A stretch of 35,841 nt of DNA from Candidatus Poseidoniales archaeon (lineage in GTDB: Archaea > Thermoplasmatota > Poseidoniia > Poseidoniales > Poseidoniaceae): NCBI GenBank assembly GCA_012959275.1, contig DUDM01000008.1:1-35841 (forward strand). Direction: 5' to 3'. The notes under the pieces were generated by a model. It ran no database searches and had not been told where the DNA came from. It saw only the letters and a list, made by a program, of their open reading frames with translations. The position numbers and the translations under genes are program-made. This document shows, one piece after another, positions 17,226 to 26,702 of the stretch (the first letter of the stretch is position 1; the number at the start of each line of letters is the position of its first letter).

Positions 17226-19105
17226 TACTCCTCGCCTCTATTTCCATCTAGTATTGGTTGGGACCAATCTCCTTCAAGGGATGTAGTCGGAGTTTGTTCT
17301 ACAGGTGGGGGCAAGAAGGAATCGATACTGGTTTGAGCACGGGGCCGCAATTGTTGTGGCTTGACATCAACTTTCATCGGCTTCGCTGCTGCCGTTGTTT
17401 GATTTGCAGGTGCTTCGATTTCTTCAATTTCCTTTAGTTGGGGTGCTAATCTTTCAACTTCATTCATCATCCAAGTAGCAGCCTTCAAATTATATTCTCC
17501 GTTTTCAACAGAAAAATGTTGCAACCTTTCTTCGAGAGTTTCCAAAACATGCTTGCTCCTTAGACTACGGGCTGCTCTCGCCAATGATTTGTGCATCTTT
17601 TCTTCCCTCGCTTGAGCAGAATGGCGAACTCCCTCATCCCTCGTACCTTCTGCTACAAGGACCACAACTCTACCTTCACGGTGGCGTGCTGTTCGGCCTC
17701 TGCGCTGGATAGTTCTGATTTCACTGGCTACCGGTTCGTGGAAAATAACCAAGTCCGCACTTGGAACATCCAATCCTTCTTCACCAACCGAAGTGGCGAT
17801 GAGAATATTGAATTCACCATCCCTGAATGATTGCAGTCGAGCAAGTTGCTCTTTTTGACTCATGCCGCTGCCCTTTTTCTTGGCTTGGCCGAAGAATTTA
17901 GTTGGCCTTGAGTTTTCAATTTCTAAGAGACCATCATGAATGACTTCCATGGTATCTCTGTAGTTGGTGAAAATAATCAAACGTGCTTGTGGATTAGTTT
18001 TGAAGGCCTGACTAACCAATTGTTTCACTTCTTTCAGTTTGGGGTTTGGTAATTGAAGAGTATGTAACTGTGACATTAGGGTTTGAATCAGTGGATTTGC
18101 TATTAATCGGGCTTGGGTTCTTGAGCCCTTCCTACTTTCTTCTTCCATTCTTGTCAGTGATTTCATCGCAGTCAATGGGCCTTGGGATAGTAATAGGGAA
18201 AGCAAGTTGTGAAGCCTAATCGCATCAGAATTGATTTTGGCAGCATTATAGGCTTGTGGATTACCGCGTTTTATTGCCAAACTAATTCTGTTTTGACTTT
18301 CCATCAGTATCCTTATTCCAACTAATCCTTTGACAGGAATGAACCCGAGGCGACCTAGCCTTTCGAGATATTGTAGCAATAATTCCTCAAGTGGTTTTGC
18401 CAGTGCTCTAGTCTCATCAGGCACCTCGATTCTAAACTCTGTTATTTCCAATCCTTGCACATAGGGCAGAAGTAGAGGGTCATTTGAGCGAAGATTGTGG
18501 ATTCTTTCAATCCCCAATCTTTTGATTACTTCATCAATTGCTTGTATTCTCCAGCCAGGGCTTGCAGTACAGGCAAGAATTCTCGTTGGCCCTGTTGAAT
18601 CTAAGAATAAGTCTCCCACTTGAGCCATTGCCTGATTCCCCGTCGCATGGTGGGCCTCGTCAAATACGATTAGCGCATAATCATCTAAGGATAGGCTGCC
18701 TCTTTGGGCATCATTACGGATGACTTGAGGGGTTGCCACGACCACTCTTGCATCTTGCATCATCCCTTCTCTTTTCTGCCAATTTTGGTTGCCGCTAACT
18801 TTGATTATTTCTGATTCGTCAATCGAAAGTACTTCCTTTAGGTCTTGAAAATGTTGTTCTATCAGCGGGTTAGTAGGTGCTACCATGATTGCTTTTCCAC
18901 CTTCATGGAGAGTTTGGGCTATCGCCATCCATGCTATCGCGGTTTTCCCTTGGCCGGTAGGCAGGACCACAAGCGTAGGTTGTGCCAAGCATTTACGCAG
19001 TGCATCCAATTGATGACCTCTGGCTTCTACTGTGCCAGCGATTAAACATGGGTGCCCGATTCTCGCTGTCATTCTGTCCCCCACTGACCTGATGCGTTCA
19101 TTCAA
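17225..19105 (-). CDS. Hef/MPH1-type SF2 helicase
   Basis: VLPTGQGKTAIAW, VFDEAHHATG, ACTASPG, TSVGEEGLDVPSADLVIFHEP, RTIQRRGRTARHREG; stop and nuclease start overlap (TAATG). Confidence 0.92.
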   Translation of the reverse strand: MNERIRSVGDRMTARIGHPCLIAGTVEARGHQLDALRKCLAQPTLVVLPTGQGKTAIAWMAIAQTLHEGGKAIMVAPTNPLIEQHFQDLKEVLSIDESEIIKVSGNQNWQKREGMMQDARVVVATPQVIRNDAQRGSLSLDDYALIVFDEAHHATGNQAMAQVGDLFLDSTGPTRILACTASPGWRIQAIDEVIKRLGIERIHNLRSNDPLLLPYVQGLEITEFRIEVPDETRALAKPLEELLLQYLERLGRLGFIPVKGLVGIRILMESQNRISLAIKRGNPQAYNAAKINSDAIRLHNLLSLLLSQGPLTAMKSLTRMEEESRKGSRTQARLIANPLIQTLMSQLHTLQLPNPKLKEVKQLVSQAFKTNPQARLIIFTNYRDTMEVIHDGLLEIENSRPTKFFGQAKKKGSGMSQKEQLARLQSFRDGEFNILIATSVGEEGLDVPSADLVIFHEPVASEIRTIQRRGRTARHREGRVVVLVAEGTRDEGVRHSAQAREEKMHKSLARAARSLRSKHVLETLEERLQHFSVENGEYNLKAATWMMNEVERLAPQLKEIEEIEAPANQTTAAAKPMKVDVKPQQLRPRAQTSIDSFLPPPVEQTPTTSLEGDWSQPILDGNRGEE

Positions 19106-19346
19106 GGTATGTCAATGATGAGCCTATGATAATTCTGATAAAGGGGAAGTAAATTGGCAATACTACCATGCTATGAGCCGTTTTCGGGCTAGGTCCAAAC
19201 CAAAGTGCTCATAAAGGGAATAAAAGTCGGCAGGTCGCTCAAAGGGTGAGCAGCCAGTCGCAGCGGGCAATCCAATGGACCCCGAAACCCGACTCCCATT
19301 CGTGGGGTTGGGCCGGCGACACGGCTGTTCCTTCGCTCTTTTAGCC

Positions 19347-19379
19347 GGTCTGAGCCCTGTTTTTACAGGCATTCGGACT
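19347..19379 (+). promoter_or_regulatory. Hairpin in the leader just upstream of rpl3
   Basis: GGTCTGAG-c-CCTGT-TTTT-ACAGG-ca-TTCGGACT folds as a nested stem (with G:U pairs) ending 8 nt before the GGAGG at 19388. Confidence 0.5.
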
Positions 19380-19401
19380 GTAAAACTGGAGGCAGAAAAA
19401 A

Positions 19402-20421
19402 ATGGCCAAGAGACACCATCCACGGCGTGGAAGCATGGCATTCAGCCCTCGCAAGAGGGCACAGCGTCACTTTGGACGCGTGAAGTCATGGCCACAGGTT
19501 GACAGTAAAGAGATTAGAGTGCAAGGATTCGCCGGCTGGAAGGCAGGTATGACTCACGTTATGATGAGAGATATGAATCCACGTTCCACTAGCGCTGGAC
19601 AAGAAATCCGTGTGCCGGTAACCGTAGTAGAAGTTCCAGAGATGATTGTGCTTGGAGTTCGTGGCTACAAAATGACTCCTTACGGAAAGCAAACCGCTGG
19701 TGAAGCATGGCTAGAAAGCGGCGAGTTAGTTGAAGCATTCCCTGAAATCGGACGTAGACTCCCAGAGCCAAAGGCTCACGAATCAGAAAAGCACTTTGAA
19801 GCCCTCAAGGAAGAGGACCTATGTGAAGTTCGACTAATCGTTGCAACACAACCTGGGAAAGTTTCAGGCTCACCTTCTAAGACTCCAGAAGTTATGGAAC
19901 TTGGATTGTGCGGAGGCACTCCAGAAGAGCAGTTGAATTGGTCCAGTGAACAACTAGGCCAACAAATTTCAATTGATTCAGTCTTTGACGAAGGCGTATA
20001 CATCGATGTTGTGGGTATCACAAAGGGATCCGGTTTCCAAGGTGTTATCCGCAGATTTGGTGGAAAACTACTTTCTCACAAGAACTCCAAGCGTCGCCGA
20101 CAACACGGAAACCTTGGAGATAAGGGTACAGGATACGTGAGGAAGACTCTGCGCCAAGCCGGACAGAAAGGTTACCACCAGCGTACTGAATTCAACAAGA
20201 ACGTCTTGAGAATCTCCAACCCTGAAGAGCACGAGATAACACCAGCTGGTGGTTTCCTCAACTATGGCGAAATTTCGAACCATTACATGCTCATCAAGGG
20301 CAGCCTACCAGGTCCAGCAAAGCGTCTAGTCTGTTTACGAGATGCAACCCGTGCTGGTGCAAAGGCAGACTATCCAATCGACATCACATATGTGAGTACA
20401 GCATCCAAGCAGGGGGTCTGA
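19402..20421 (+). CDS. rpl3: Ribosomal protein L3 (uL3)
   Basis: MAKRHHPRRGSMAFSPRKRA; VDVVGITKGSGFQGVIRRFG; operon position. Confidence 0.98.
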   Translation: MAKRHHPRRGSMAFSPRKRAQRHFGRVKSWPQVDSKEIRVQGFAGWKAGMTHVMMRDMNPRSTSAGQEIRVPVTVVEVPEMIVLGVRGYKMTPYGKQTAGEAWLESGELVEAFPEIGRRLPEPKAHESEKHFEALKEEDLCEVRLIVATQPGKVSGSPSKTPEVMELGLCGGTPEEQLNWSSEQLGQQISIDSVFDEGVYIDVVGITKGSGFQGVIRRFGGKLLSHKNSKRRRQHGNLGDKGTGYVRKTLRQAGQKGYHQRTEFNKNVLRISNPEEHEITPAGGFLNYGEISNHYMLIKGSLPGPAKRLVCLRDATRAGAKADYPIDITYVSTASKQGV

Positions 20422-20423
20422 AG

Positions 20424-21305
20424 ATGAAGGCAAGTGTATTCCACATCACCAACGATATCACTCAGGATCAGGTCGAAGCAGGCCGTCTTCAGGAAGTCTA
20501 CGACATCAGTGTCGAATCTGGAAAGAATATCAACTTACCAAGTGCTTTCGAAACCGATGTTCGCACAGACGTAGTTCGCAAGGCAGTACGAGTTTCTCGT
20601 GCTAACCGCCGCCAAGCCTATGGTTCCAAGCAGCAAAAGGGCAAGAAGCGACCAATGCCCGGTATGCGCCACTCTGTTGAATGGTGGGGTAAGGGCCGTG
20701 GTGTGTCTAGAATTATGAGAAAAACCGGTGCTAAGACTGGTGCAGAAAACCCACACACTCGTGGTGGACGTAGAGCTCATGGACCAAAGGTCGAGAAAGA
20801 CTGGAGTATGGCAATGAACACTACTGAACGCCGCTTGGCAAGAGATTCTGCTTTGGCTGCAACCGCAGACAAAGACATAGTATCCACACGTGGCCACAGA
20901 TTCCACGATGAAATCGACACTTTACCATTAATCATCGGCGACTACAAAGAAGTTCGTGATGAAGGTGAAGAAAGCATGGACATAGAGTCCTTCAGCCTTG
21001 AGCACCCAACCCGCAAGTTGATTGCAATTCTTGAGAGCCTTGGTCTAGGAGATGACTTACAGCGTGCAAGAGATGGACGCAAAGTTAGAGCAGGAAAGGG
21101 AACCATGCGTGGCCGTCGCCACCGCACCCCAAAGAGTGTCTTGATGGTAGTTTCACAAAAGTCCGGCCTTGCAATGGCTGGACGCAACATCCCAGGTGTG
21201 GATGTCGTCTCGGTTAGGGACCTCGCAGCAGAGGACCTTGCACCCGGTGGCGATGTTGGACGCTTGACAGTCTTCACAAAGAAGGCAGTAGAGGAACTCG
21301 CTTGA
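20424..21305 (+). CDS. rpl4: Ribosomal protein L4 (uL4)
   Basis: NRRQAYGSKQQKGKKRPMPGMRHSVEWWGKGRGVSRI; operon position. Confidence 0.97.
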   Translation: MKASVFHITNDITQDQVEAGRLQEVYDISVESGKNINLPSAFETDVRTDVVRKAVRVSRANRRQAYGSKQQKGKKRPMPGMRHSVEWWGKGRGVSRIMRKTGAKTGAENPHTRGGRRAHGPKVEKDWSMAMNTTERRLARDSALAATADKDIVSTRGHRFHDEIDTLPLIIGDYKEVRDEGEESMDIESFSLEHPTRKLIAILESLGLGDDLQRARDGRKVRAGKGTMRGRRHRTPKSVLMVVSQKSGLAMAGRNIPGVDVVSVRDLAAEDLAPGGDVGRLTVFTKKAVEELA

Positions 21306-21314
21306 GGTGATATC

Positions 21315-21587
21315 ATGGATCCATACAAGGTAATCATAGCACCGTGGCTGACTGAGAAGTCATTAGCGGCCCGTATCAACACAGAGGACGACAACCGTAA
21401 CAGGTTGGAATTCATTATCAACCGTAAGGCAACCAAGGCTGATGTCGCAAGTGCCGTAGAGAGGCTCTTCGACGTTAAGGTCGCTAAGGTCAATACTCGT
21501 ATCACAAAATACGGAAAGCATGCAAGTGTCAAACTCGCTGAGGGTTATGATGCTGAGGAAGCAGCACTGAAACTAGGAGCACTCTGA
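21315..21587 (+). CDS. rpl23: Ribosomal protein L23 (uL23)
   Basis: IIAPWLTEKSL...FIINRKATKADVASAVERLFDVKVAKVNT. Confidence 0.97.
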   Translation: MDPYKVIIAPWLTEKSLAARINTEDDNRNRLEFIINRKATKADVASAVERLFDVKVAKVNTRITKYGKHASVKLAEGYDAEEAALKLGAL

Positions 21588-21597
21588 GGTGGTTTGA

Positions 21598-22314
21598 ATG
21601 GGTAAGCGAATTCGTGCACAGAGAAAGGGCAGTAGCCCAAAATATCAGGTTAGTTCCCACCGTTTCCCCGGTAAGAACCGAATGCCAAACATCAAGGATG
21701 AGGTTGCAGAGGTTGCTGAACTAATTCATAGTCCAGTACACACAGCACCACTGGCCCGTGTTAAGCACGGCTATGATGAGTTCATGGTAGTTGCAACAGA
21801 AGGCCTTGCAGTTGGTCAAACAATTGCATTTGGAGATAATGTCTCCTTACGACCCGGCAATGTCACCTCACTTGGACAGATTCCAGAAGGTACCCCGATT
21901 AACAATCTAGAACTTCGCCCTGGAGACGGTGGTAAAATCGCTCGCTCTGGTGGCTCTTCGTGTATTGTCGAGAGCCAGTTGGACAGCGGTAGAGTTCGAG
22001 TCCGCTTACCAAGTGGAAAAACTCGAGACCTACCTCAAAAGTGCCGTGCTACAATCGGTATTCTGGCTGGCCATGGCCGCTCAGAGATGCCACTGATGAA
22101 GGCTGGTACAGCCCACTACAAGGCAAAGGCCCGTGGAAAGGCATACCCAACTGTTAGCGGTGTTGCAATGAACCCTGTTGACCACCCACACGGTGGAGGA
22201 AATCACCAAGCAGTTCACGGTCCAAACAGTGTCGCTCGCGGCACACCACCCGGCGCTAAGGTCGGACATATCGCACCAAGCCGCACAGGTCGTGGCCGAG
22301 GCAAGAAGAAATGA
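21598..22314 (+). CDS. rpl2: Ribosomal protein L2 (uL2)
   Basis: VSGVAMNPVDHPHGGGNHQ; RLPSGKTRDLP. Confidence 0.98.
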   Translation: MGKRIRAQRKGSSPKYQVSSHRFPGKNRMPNIKDEVAEVAELIHSPVHTAPLARVKHGYDEFMVVATEGLAVGQTIAFGDNVSLRPGNVTSLGQIPEGTPINNLELRPGDGGKIARSGGSSCIVESQLDSGRVRVRLPSGKTRDLPQKCRATIGILAGHGRSEMPLMKAGTAHYKAKARGKAYPTVSGVAMNPVDHPHGGGNHQAVHGPNSVARGTPPGAKVGHIAPSRTGRGRGKKK

Positions 22315-22325
22315 GGTGATTTGAG

Positions 22326-22820
22326 ATGGCAAAGAGAAAGCGTCGCTACATGACCCCTAAGGCAGCCCGTCGTCGAGTCCGCAAACTACGCGGAAGAGTC
22401 AGCGAGCGCCGCAAGAAAGAATTCCTCTACCGTGGTTACACGGTTGAACAGTTGCAGGCTCTACCTCTTTATCCAACTGAAGATGATGCAGATGTAATTT
22501 CAGTGGTCGGTCTATTATCAGCCCGCGCTCGCCGTTCATTCTCACGAGGAATCTCTGGAGAAAACGAGCACTTCCGCCTTCGAGTCAAGCATGCAGATGG
22601 CAAGGTAATCCGCACTCACCGCAGAGATATGGTAATTCTGCCAGAATTCGTAGGACAAACAATCGGAGTCCACAATGGACGTGGCTTCTCTGACATTGAA
22701 ATCAGGCCTGAAATGATCGGGCATTATCTGGGTGAGTTCGGCCTCACTCGCCGCAACGTTGCCCACAGTGGCCCCGGTGTCGGTGCGACCAAGTCGTCGA
22801 AGCACGTAGCACTGAAGTGA
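22326..22820 (+). CDS. rps19: Ribosomal protein S19 (uS19)
   Basis: THRRDMVILPEFVGQTIGVHNGRGFSDIEIRPEMIGHYLGEFGLTR. Confidence 0.97.
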   Translation: MAKRKRRYMTPKAARRRVRKLRGRVSERRKKEFLYRGYTVEQLQALPLYPTEDDADVISVVGLLSARARRSFSRGISGENEHFRLRVKHADGKVIRTHRRDMVILPEFVGQTIGVHNGRGFSDIEIRPEMIGHYLGEFGLTRRNVAHSGPGVGATKSSKHVALK

Positions 22821-22827
22821 GGTGAAA

Positions 22828-23397
22828 ATGATGAGTAGAGACCGTTCAAAACCTCAAAAAGGATACACCCAACTTATGCAAGGCACCCGCCTTTCCACTG
22901 CTCGCTCAGTGAATGTTGACTGTCACGTAAAACACTGTTACGAAATCGCTCGTGCAGTTCGAAACAAGACTGCATCAGCAGCCATAACAATTCTTGAATC
23001 AGTTATCAAAATAGATTCAGACCGCCCGGATATTCGCCGCAAGGCCCGTGCAATACCATTCGTTCGTGGAAATAACATGCGCCACCGAAACCGCGCAGGT
23101 CCACGTTCACTTGGACACCGAAAAGGAAAGATCGGCCCAGGCCGGTTCCCAGCCAAGGCCAGCCGTGAATTCATCAAACTCATCAACAGTGCCATGGATA
23201 ATGCTCGCCATGAGCATGACGATATCGAACCAGAAGACATGGTAATTACTCACGTCGCCGCTCACCGCGGCCAAATCAAGAAGGGATGGATTCCACGTGC
23301 CCGTGGACGTGCAACCCCTAGCAATCACTACCAGACCAATCTGGAATTATTTTTGGAAGACCTCTCCAGCGAAATAGAGGACGAGGACGAATTCTGA
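22828..23397 (+). CDS. rpl22: Ribosomal protein L22 (uL22)
   Basis: VDCHVKHCYEIARAVRNKTASAAITILESV; ATG 22828 fits the GAGGTG SD better than GTG 22822. Confidence 0.95.
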   Translation: MMSRDRSKPQKGYTQLMQGTRLSTARSVNVDCHVKHCYEIARAVRNKTASAAITILESVIKIDSDRPDIRRKARAIPFVRGNNMRHRNRAGPRSLGHRKGKIGPGRFPAKASREFIKLINSAMDNARHEHDDIEPEDMVITHVAAHRGQIKKGWIPRARGRATPSNHYQTNLELFLEDLSSEIEDEDEF

Positions 23398-23408
23398 GGT
23401 GTTGAAAG

Positions 23409-24077
23409 ATGGTAAGACAAAATAACGTTATTCGACGCATCATCGACCGCAATGTCGAGCGCCACTTAGTCAAGGAATTCTTGATGAACAACACAAAGAG
23501 AGCTGGTTTTGGTGGACTTGTCATTCGTAGAACTCCTCAAGGAACAGAAGTCACCCTAAAGGCAGAGCGCCCCGGAATGGTCATCGGCCGCAAGGGACGC
23601 ATCATTAACGAACTACAGCGCAGACTCGAAGTCGAGTTCAAACTTCAGAACCCTCGTTTGAAGGTAGATGAAGTAGAGAAGCCCGCTCTTAACGCCCAAA
23701 TCATGGCAGAAAAGTTAGCAAGTGCTTTGGAGCGCGGCTGGTACTTCCGCCGTGCAGGACACTCAACTGCGCTCAACATCATGGAAGCAGGCGCAAAGGG
23801 TGTTATCGTTATTCTAAACGGAAAGATTACCGGTGCTCGACACCGCACTCAGAAGTTCATCGCTGGCCACGTCAAGTACTGTGGTGAAACCGCTCTAATT
23901 CACATGGACCGGGGATTCTCCACTGCCATCAAGAAGTTGGGAACCATCGGATGTACCGTAGCAATTATGCGCCCAGGAACTAAACTCCCTCACGAGATCA
24001 CCGTTTATGGAAAGGACCAAGTTTCGGTCAATGATGAAGGCGAAATCGAAGTTATTCACATGGCGGTGGACGCATGA
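23409..24077 (+). CDS. rps3: Ribosomal protein S3 (uS3)
   Basis: KH motif GMVIGRKGRIINELQRRLE; operon position. Confidence 0.97.
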   Translation: MVRQNNVIRRIIDRNVERHLVKEFLMNNTKRAGFGGLVIRRTPQGTEVTLKAERPGMVIGRKGRIINELQRRLEVEFKLQNPRLKVDEVEKPALNAQIMAEKLASALERGWYFRRAGHSTALNIMEAGAKGVIVILNGKITGARHRTQKFIAGHVKYCGETALIHMDRGFSTAIKKLGTIGCTVAIMRPGTKLPHEITVYGKDQVSVNDEGEIEVIHMAVDA

Positions 24078-24277
24078 GTCACCTACCAAACCGAGAAATC
24101 GATAACATGGGCCAGGATGCTCGTAAGTCGCGATTAAAGGAACTAAGAGAAGAGATGCTTCAACTTAATTCTGAGAAGAGCATGGGTGGAACTGCCTCAA
24201 ACATGGGTGCTTACCGAGCAACCCGCCGCAGTATTGCACGCTTGTTAACAAAGATGCACCAGGACAGGAAGGAGTGA
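24074..24277 (+). CDS. rpl29: Ribosomal protein L29 (uL29)
   Basis: SRLKELREEMLQLNSEKSMGG; ATGA overlap with rps3. Confidence 0.93.
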   Translation: MSHLPNREIDNMGQDARKSRLKELREEMLQLNSEKSMGGTASNMGAYRATRRSIARLLTKMHQDRKE

Positions 24278-24283
24278 AACAAA

Positions 24284-24583
24284 GTGGCTGCAATTTGCAA
24301 TGTCTGTGGACTACCTGATGAACTCTGTATATGTCAAGAAATAGCAAAGGAACAGCAAAAAGCAATAATTTCAATCGTTAGAAGGAGGTATGGAAAACTG
24401 GTAACAATCGTCGAAGGAATCACTGATTCAGCAATCGACATCGACCAGTTAGCAAAGACACTCAAAGCACGCTGCGCAGCCGGTGGCACCGTCAAAGGAC
24501 GAGTCATCGAACTACAAGGCGAGCACAAGAAGAAGGCTGCAGAAGTACTGAAGAAAAATGGATATCAAGTGGAGGTGAGATGA
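24284..24583 (+). CDS. SUI1/eIF1-family translation factor
   Basis: CNVCGLPDELCICQEI; RRRYGKLVTIVEGI; GTVKGRVIELQGEHKKKAAEVL; GTG start. Confidence 0.95.
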   Translation: MAAICNVCGLPDELCICQEIAKEQQKAIISIVRRRYGKLVTIVEGITDSAIDIDQLAKTLKARCAAGGTVKGRVIELQGEHKKKAAEVLKKNGYQVEVR

Positions 24584-24838
24584 ATGGATGCAAGAAATAT
24601 GCCTTGGATAGGACGCACTGTGAGCATTTGCTCCTCAACTGATTCCACACTGGTCGGCCGCACCGGTCTTATCATCGATGAGACAAAGCGAACCATCAAG
24701 GTCTTGGAAGGTGAGTCAGAACTCACTTTTGCCAAAGACGTAATCAAATTCACATTAGATGATGCCGAGCAAATTATCGACGGCAGCATAGTAGGACAAC
24801 GGCTCGGTGACCGAATTCATCGAAGGTACAGGAAGTGA
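24584..24838 (+). CDS. rnp1: RNase P protein component 1 (p29/Rpp29)
   Basis: WIGRTVSICSSTDSTLVGRTGLIIDETKRTIKVLE; canonical position between SUI1 and S17. Confidence 0.93.
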   Translation: MDARNMPWIGRTVSICSSTDSTLVGRTGLIIDETKRTIKVLEGESELTFAKDVIKFTLDDAEQIIDGSIVGQRLGDRIHRRYRK

Positions 24839-25182
24839 AACCAATGCGTGACATCGGAGTTGACGTGAGCAGACCCAGTAGTGAGTGGGACGGCGATGAG
24901 AATTGCCCGTTCTATGGCACCTTAAGGCTAAGAGGACAAATCCATGAAGGTACAGTTGCCCGCATTGGAATGACAAAAACAATTATTCTTGAGCGCCACA
25001 ATGTTCGCAAAATGGCAAAATACCAAAGATATGAGAAGCGCACCAGTAGAATGGCTGCCCATTTACCAGCTTGTATCGGAGAACCTGAAATTGGCGCCCG
25101 CGTCAAGGTTATGGAGTGTAAGCCACTTTCCAAGACAGTTTCATACTGCGTTATCGAGATGGACAAGGAGGGATCTGCATGA
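24835..25182 (+). CDS. rps17: Ribosomal protein S17 (uS17)
   Basis: CPFYGTLRLRGQIHEGTVARIGMTKTIILERHNVRKMAKYQRYEKR. Confidence 0.95.
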   Translation: MKPMRDIGVDVSRPSSEWDGDENCPFYGTLRLRGQIHEGTVARIGMTKTIILERHNVRKMAKYQRYEKRTSRMAAHLPACIGEPEIGARVKVMECKPLSKTVSYCVIEMDKEGSA

Positions 25183-25577
25183 AGGGAATTGCAGGTAAGC
25201 AAACCCGTGGTCTTCCAACCGCTGCTCGAATGCAGTGCGCAGATAACACAGGTGCTAAAATCGTACAATTGATTTCAGTTTACAAAATTGGTTCAACCAT
25301 GCGCAGATACCCAGCAGCCGGAGTCGGCGACATGATCAAGGTCAGTGTCAAGAAGGGTACTCCAGAAACTCGCAGACAAATGTTCCGCGCAGTAGTCATC
25401 CGCCAGCGCCGTCCATTCCGCAGAGTCGACGGAACTTGGGTTCAATTCGAGGACAATGCCGTAGTCATTACCAATGAGCGTGGAGAAGTCCAAGGTTCCG
25501 ATATCAAGGGACCTGTATCAAGGGAGAGCGCAGAGCGCTGGCCCAGAATTGCGGCAACTGCCAAGCAGATAATCTGA
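25179..25577 (+). CDS. rpl14: Ribosomal protein L14 (uL14)
   Basis: MQCADNTGAKIVQLISV; GVGDMIKVSVKKGTPE; IKGPVSRESAERWPRIAATAKQII. Confidence 0.97.
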   Translation: MKGIAGKQTRGLPTAARMQCADNTGAKIVQLISVYKIGSTMRRYPAAGVGDMIKVSVKKGTPETRRQMFRAVVIRQRRPFRRVDGTWVQFEDNAVVITNERGEVQGSDIKGPVSRESAERWPRIAATAKQII

Positions 25578-25578
25578 G

Positions 25579-25992
25579 GTGCTGAATATGGTCAAGAGTA
25601 GCAAGCCAAACAAGCAAAGGAAGAGCATGTACAATGCTCCAACCCACAGCCAGCGAAAGCGAGTGAAAGCCCGCCTTCAAACTACAGACTCCCGCTTGGC
25701 GGGAATCCGCTCAGTCACCGTTCGTGTTGGTGATGAAGTCAAAGTTCTTCGTGGAGATTTTGGTAACCCAAGCAAGGGTAAGCGCCATGGAGGCCCTCGT
25801 GGAGTTAGCGGCGTTGAAGGCAAAGTCATCTCAATCAATGCAGCCAAGTCGCAATTGATGATTGAGGGAGCAACCCATTCCAAGGCCGACAATAAGGAGG
25901 AAGGTGTACCAATCCATTCCTCTAACGTGGTCATAACAAAGTTGGATGAAACCGACCCGATGCGAATGAAGAGCATCACCGATAGGAGCTGA
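25579..25992 (+). CDS. rpl24: Ribosomal protein L24 (uL24)
   Basis: VRVGDEVKVLRGDFGNPSKG and KOW context; likely start ATG 25588. Confidence 0.95.
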   Translation: MLNMVKSSKPNKQRKSMYNAPTHSQRKRVKARLQTTDSRLAGIRSVTVRVGDEVKVLRGDFGNPSKGKRHGGPRGVSGVEGKVISINAAKSQLMIEGATHSKADNKEEGVPIHSSNVVITKLDETDPMRMKSITDRS

Positions 25993-25997
25993 ATCAG

Positions 25998-26702
25998 ATG
26001 GGATCAAGCCACCACCTAAAGAGACTCAATATGCCCCGTTCATGGGCTCTACCTCGAAAGACTAGCGTCTGGGTAACTCGCCCAACTCCTGGTTCTCACA
26101 GCCTGGAAATGTGCATGCCATTGGTGATGATTGTCCGTGATGTTCTCGGCCTTGCTAAGAGCGTTCGTGAAGTCCGCACTATACTACACAACAAACTTGC
26201 CCGAATCGATGGTCGCATCGTCAAAGACCCACGAATTGGCGTAGGATTGATGGATGTCCTCACTCTTGGGGAGCAACACTTCCGCTGCGTCCTTGACCAG
26301 AATGGAAAACTCCGCTACCGCCAAATCGCAGAAAGCGATGCAGGTTGGAAGGTTTGCCGTATCGAAGGCAAGACAACTATCAAAGGTGGAAAGACCCAGT
26401 TGAACTTGCACGATGGACGCTGTATTATCGTCGATGATGCTAACGCTTACAACAGCGGTGATTCCTTGAAGATTTCACTACCAGAGCAGGAGATTATTGA
26501 GCACTTATCATTCACAGATGGCTGTGCATCATACCTAATCGGTGGATCACACGTAGGCAATATCGCTCATGTAAAGGAATACCTCGTCAAGCGTTCAAGT
26601 ATGTCAAACGAAGTCAATTTCGAAAATTTTGGAACCATTGCTCGCCACGTATTCGTGGTCAGTGACGCAACACCACTACCCGGCGTGGAGGTGAAGGTAT
26701 GA
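25998..26702 (+). CDS. rps4e: Ribosomal protein S4e (eS4)
   Basis: MGSSHHLKRLNMPRSWALPRKTSVWVTRPTPGSHSLEMCMPL. Confidence 0.97.
   Translation: MGSSHHLKRLNMPRSWALPRKTSVWVTRPTPGSHSLEMCMPLVMIVRDVLGLAKSVREVRTILHNKLARIDGRIVKDPRIGVGLMDVLTLGEQHFRCVLDQNGKLRYRQIAESDAGWKVCRIEGKTTIKGGKTQLNLHDGRCIIVDDANAYNSGDSLKISLPEQEIIEHLSFTDGCASYLIGGSHVGNIAHVKEYLVKRSSMSNEVNFENFGTIARHVFVVSDATPLPGVEVKV

Noticed and set aside
19163-19441. 92-aa minus-strand ORF upstream of rpl3
   Set aside because: Overlaps the rpl3 start antisense, no recognisable domain; region is better explained as a structured leader.
20942-21532. 196-aa minus-strand ORF
   Set aside because: Antisense to well-recognised rpl4/rpl23.
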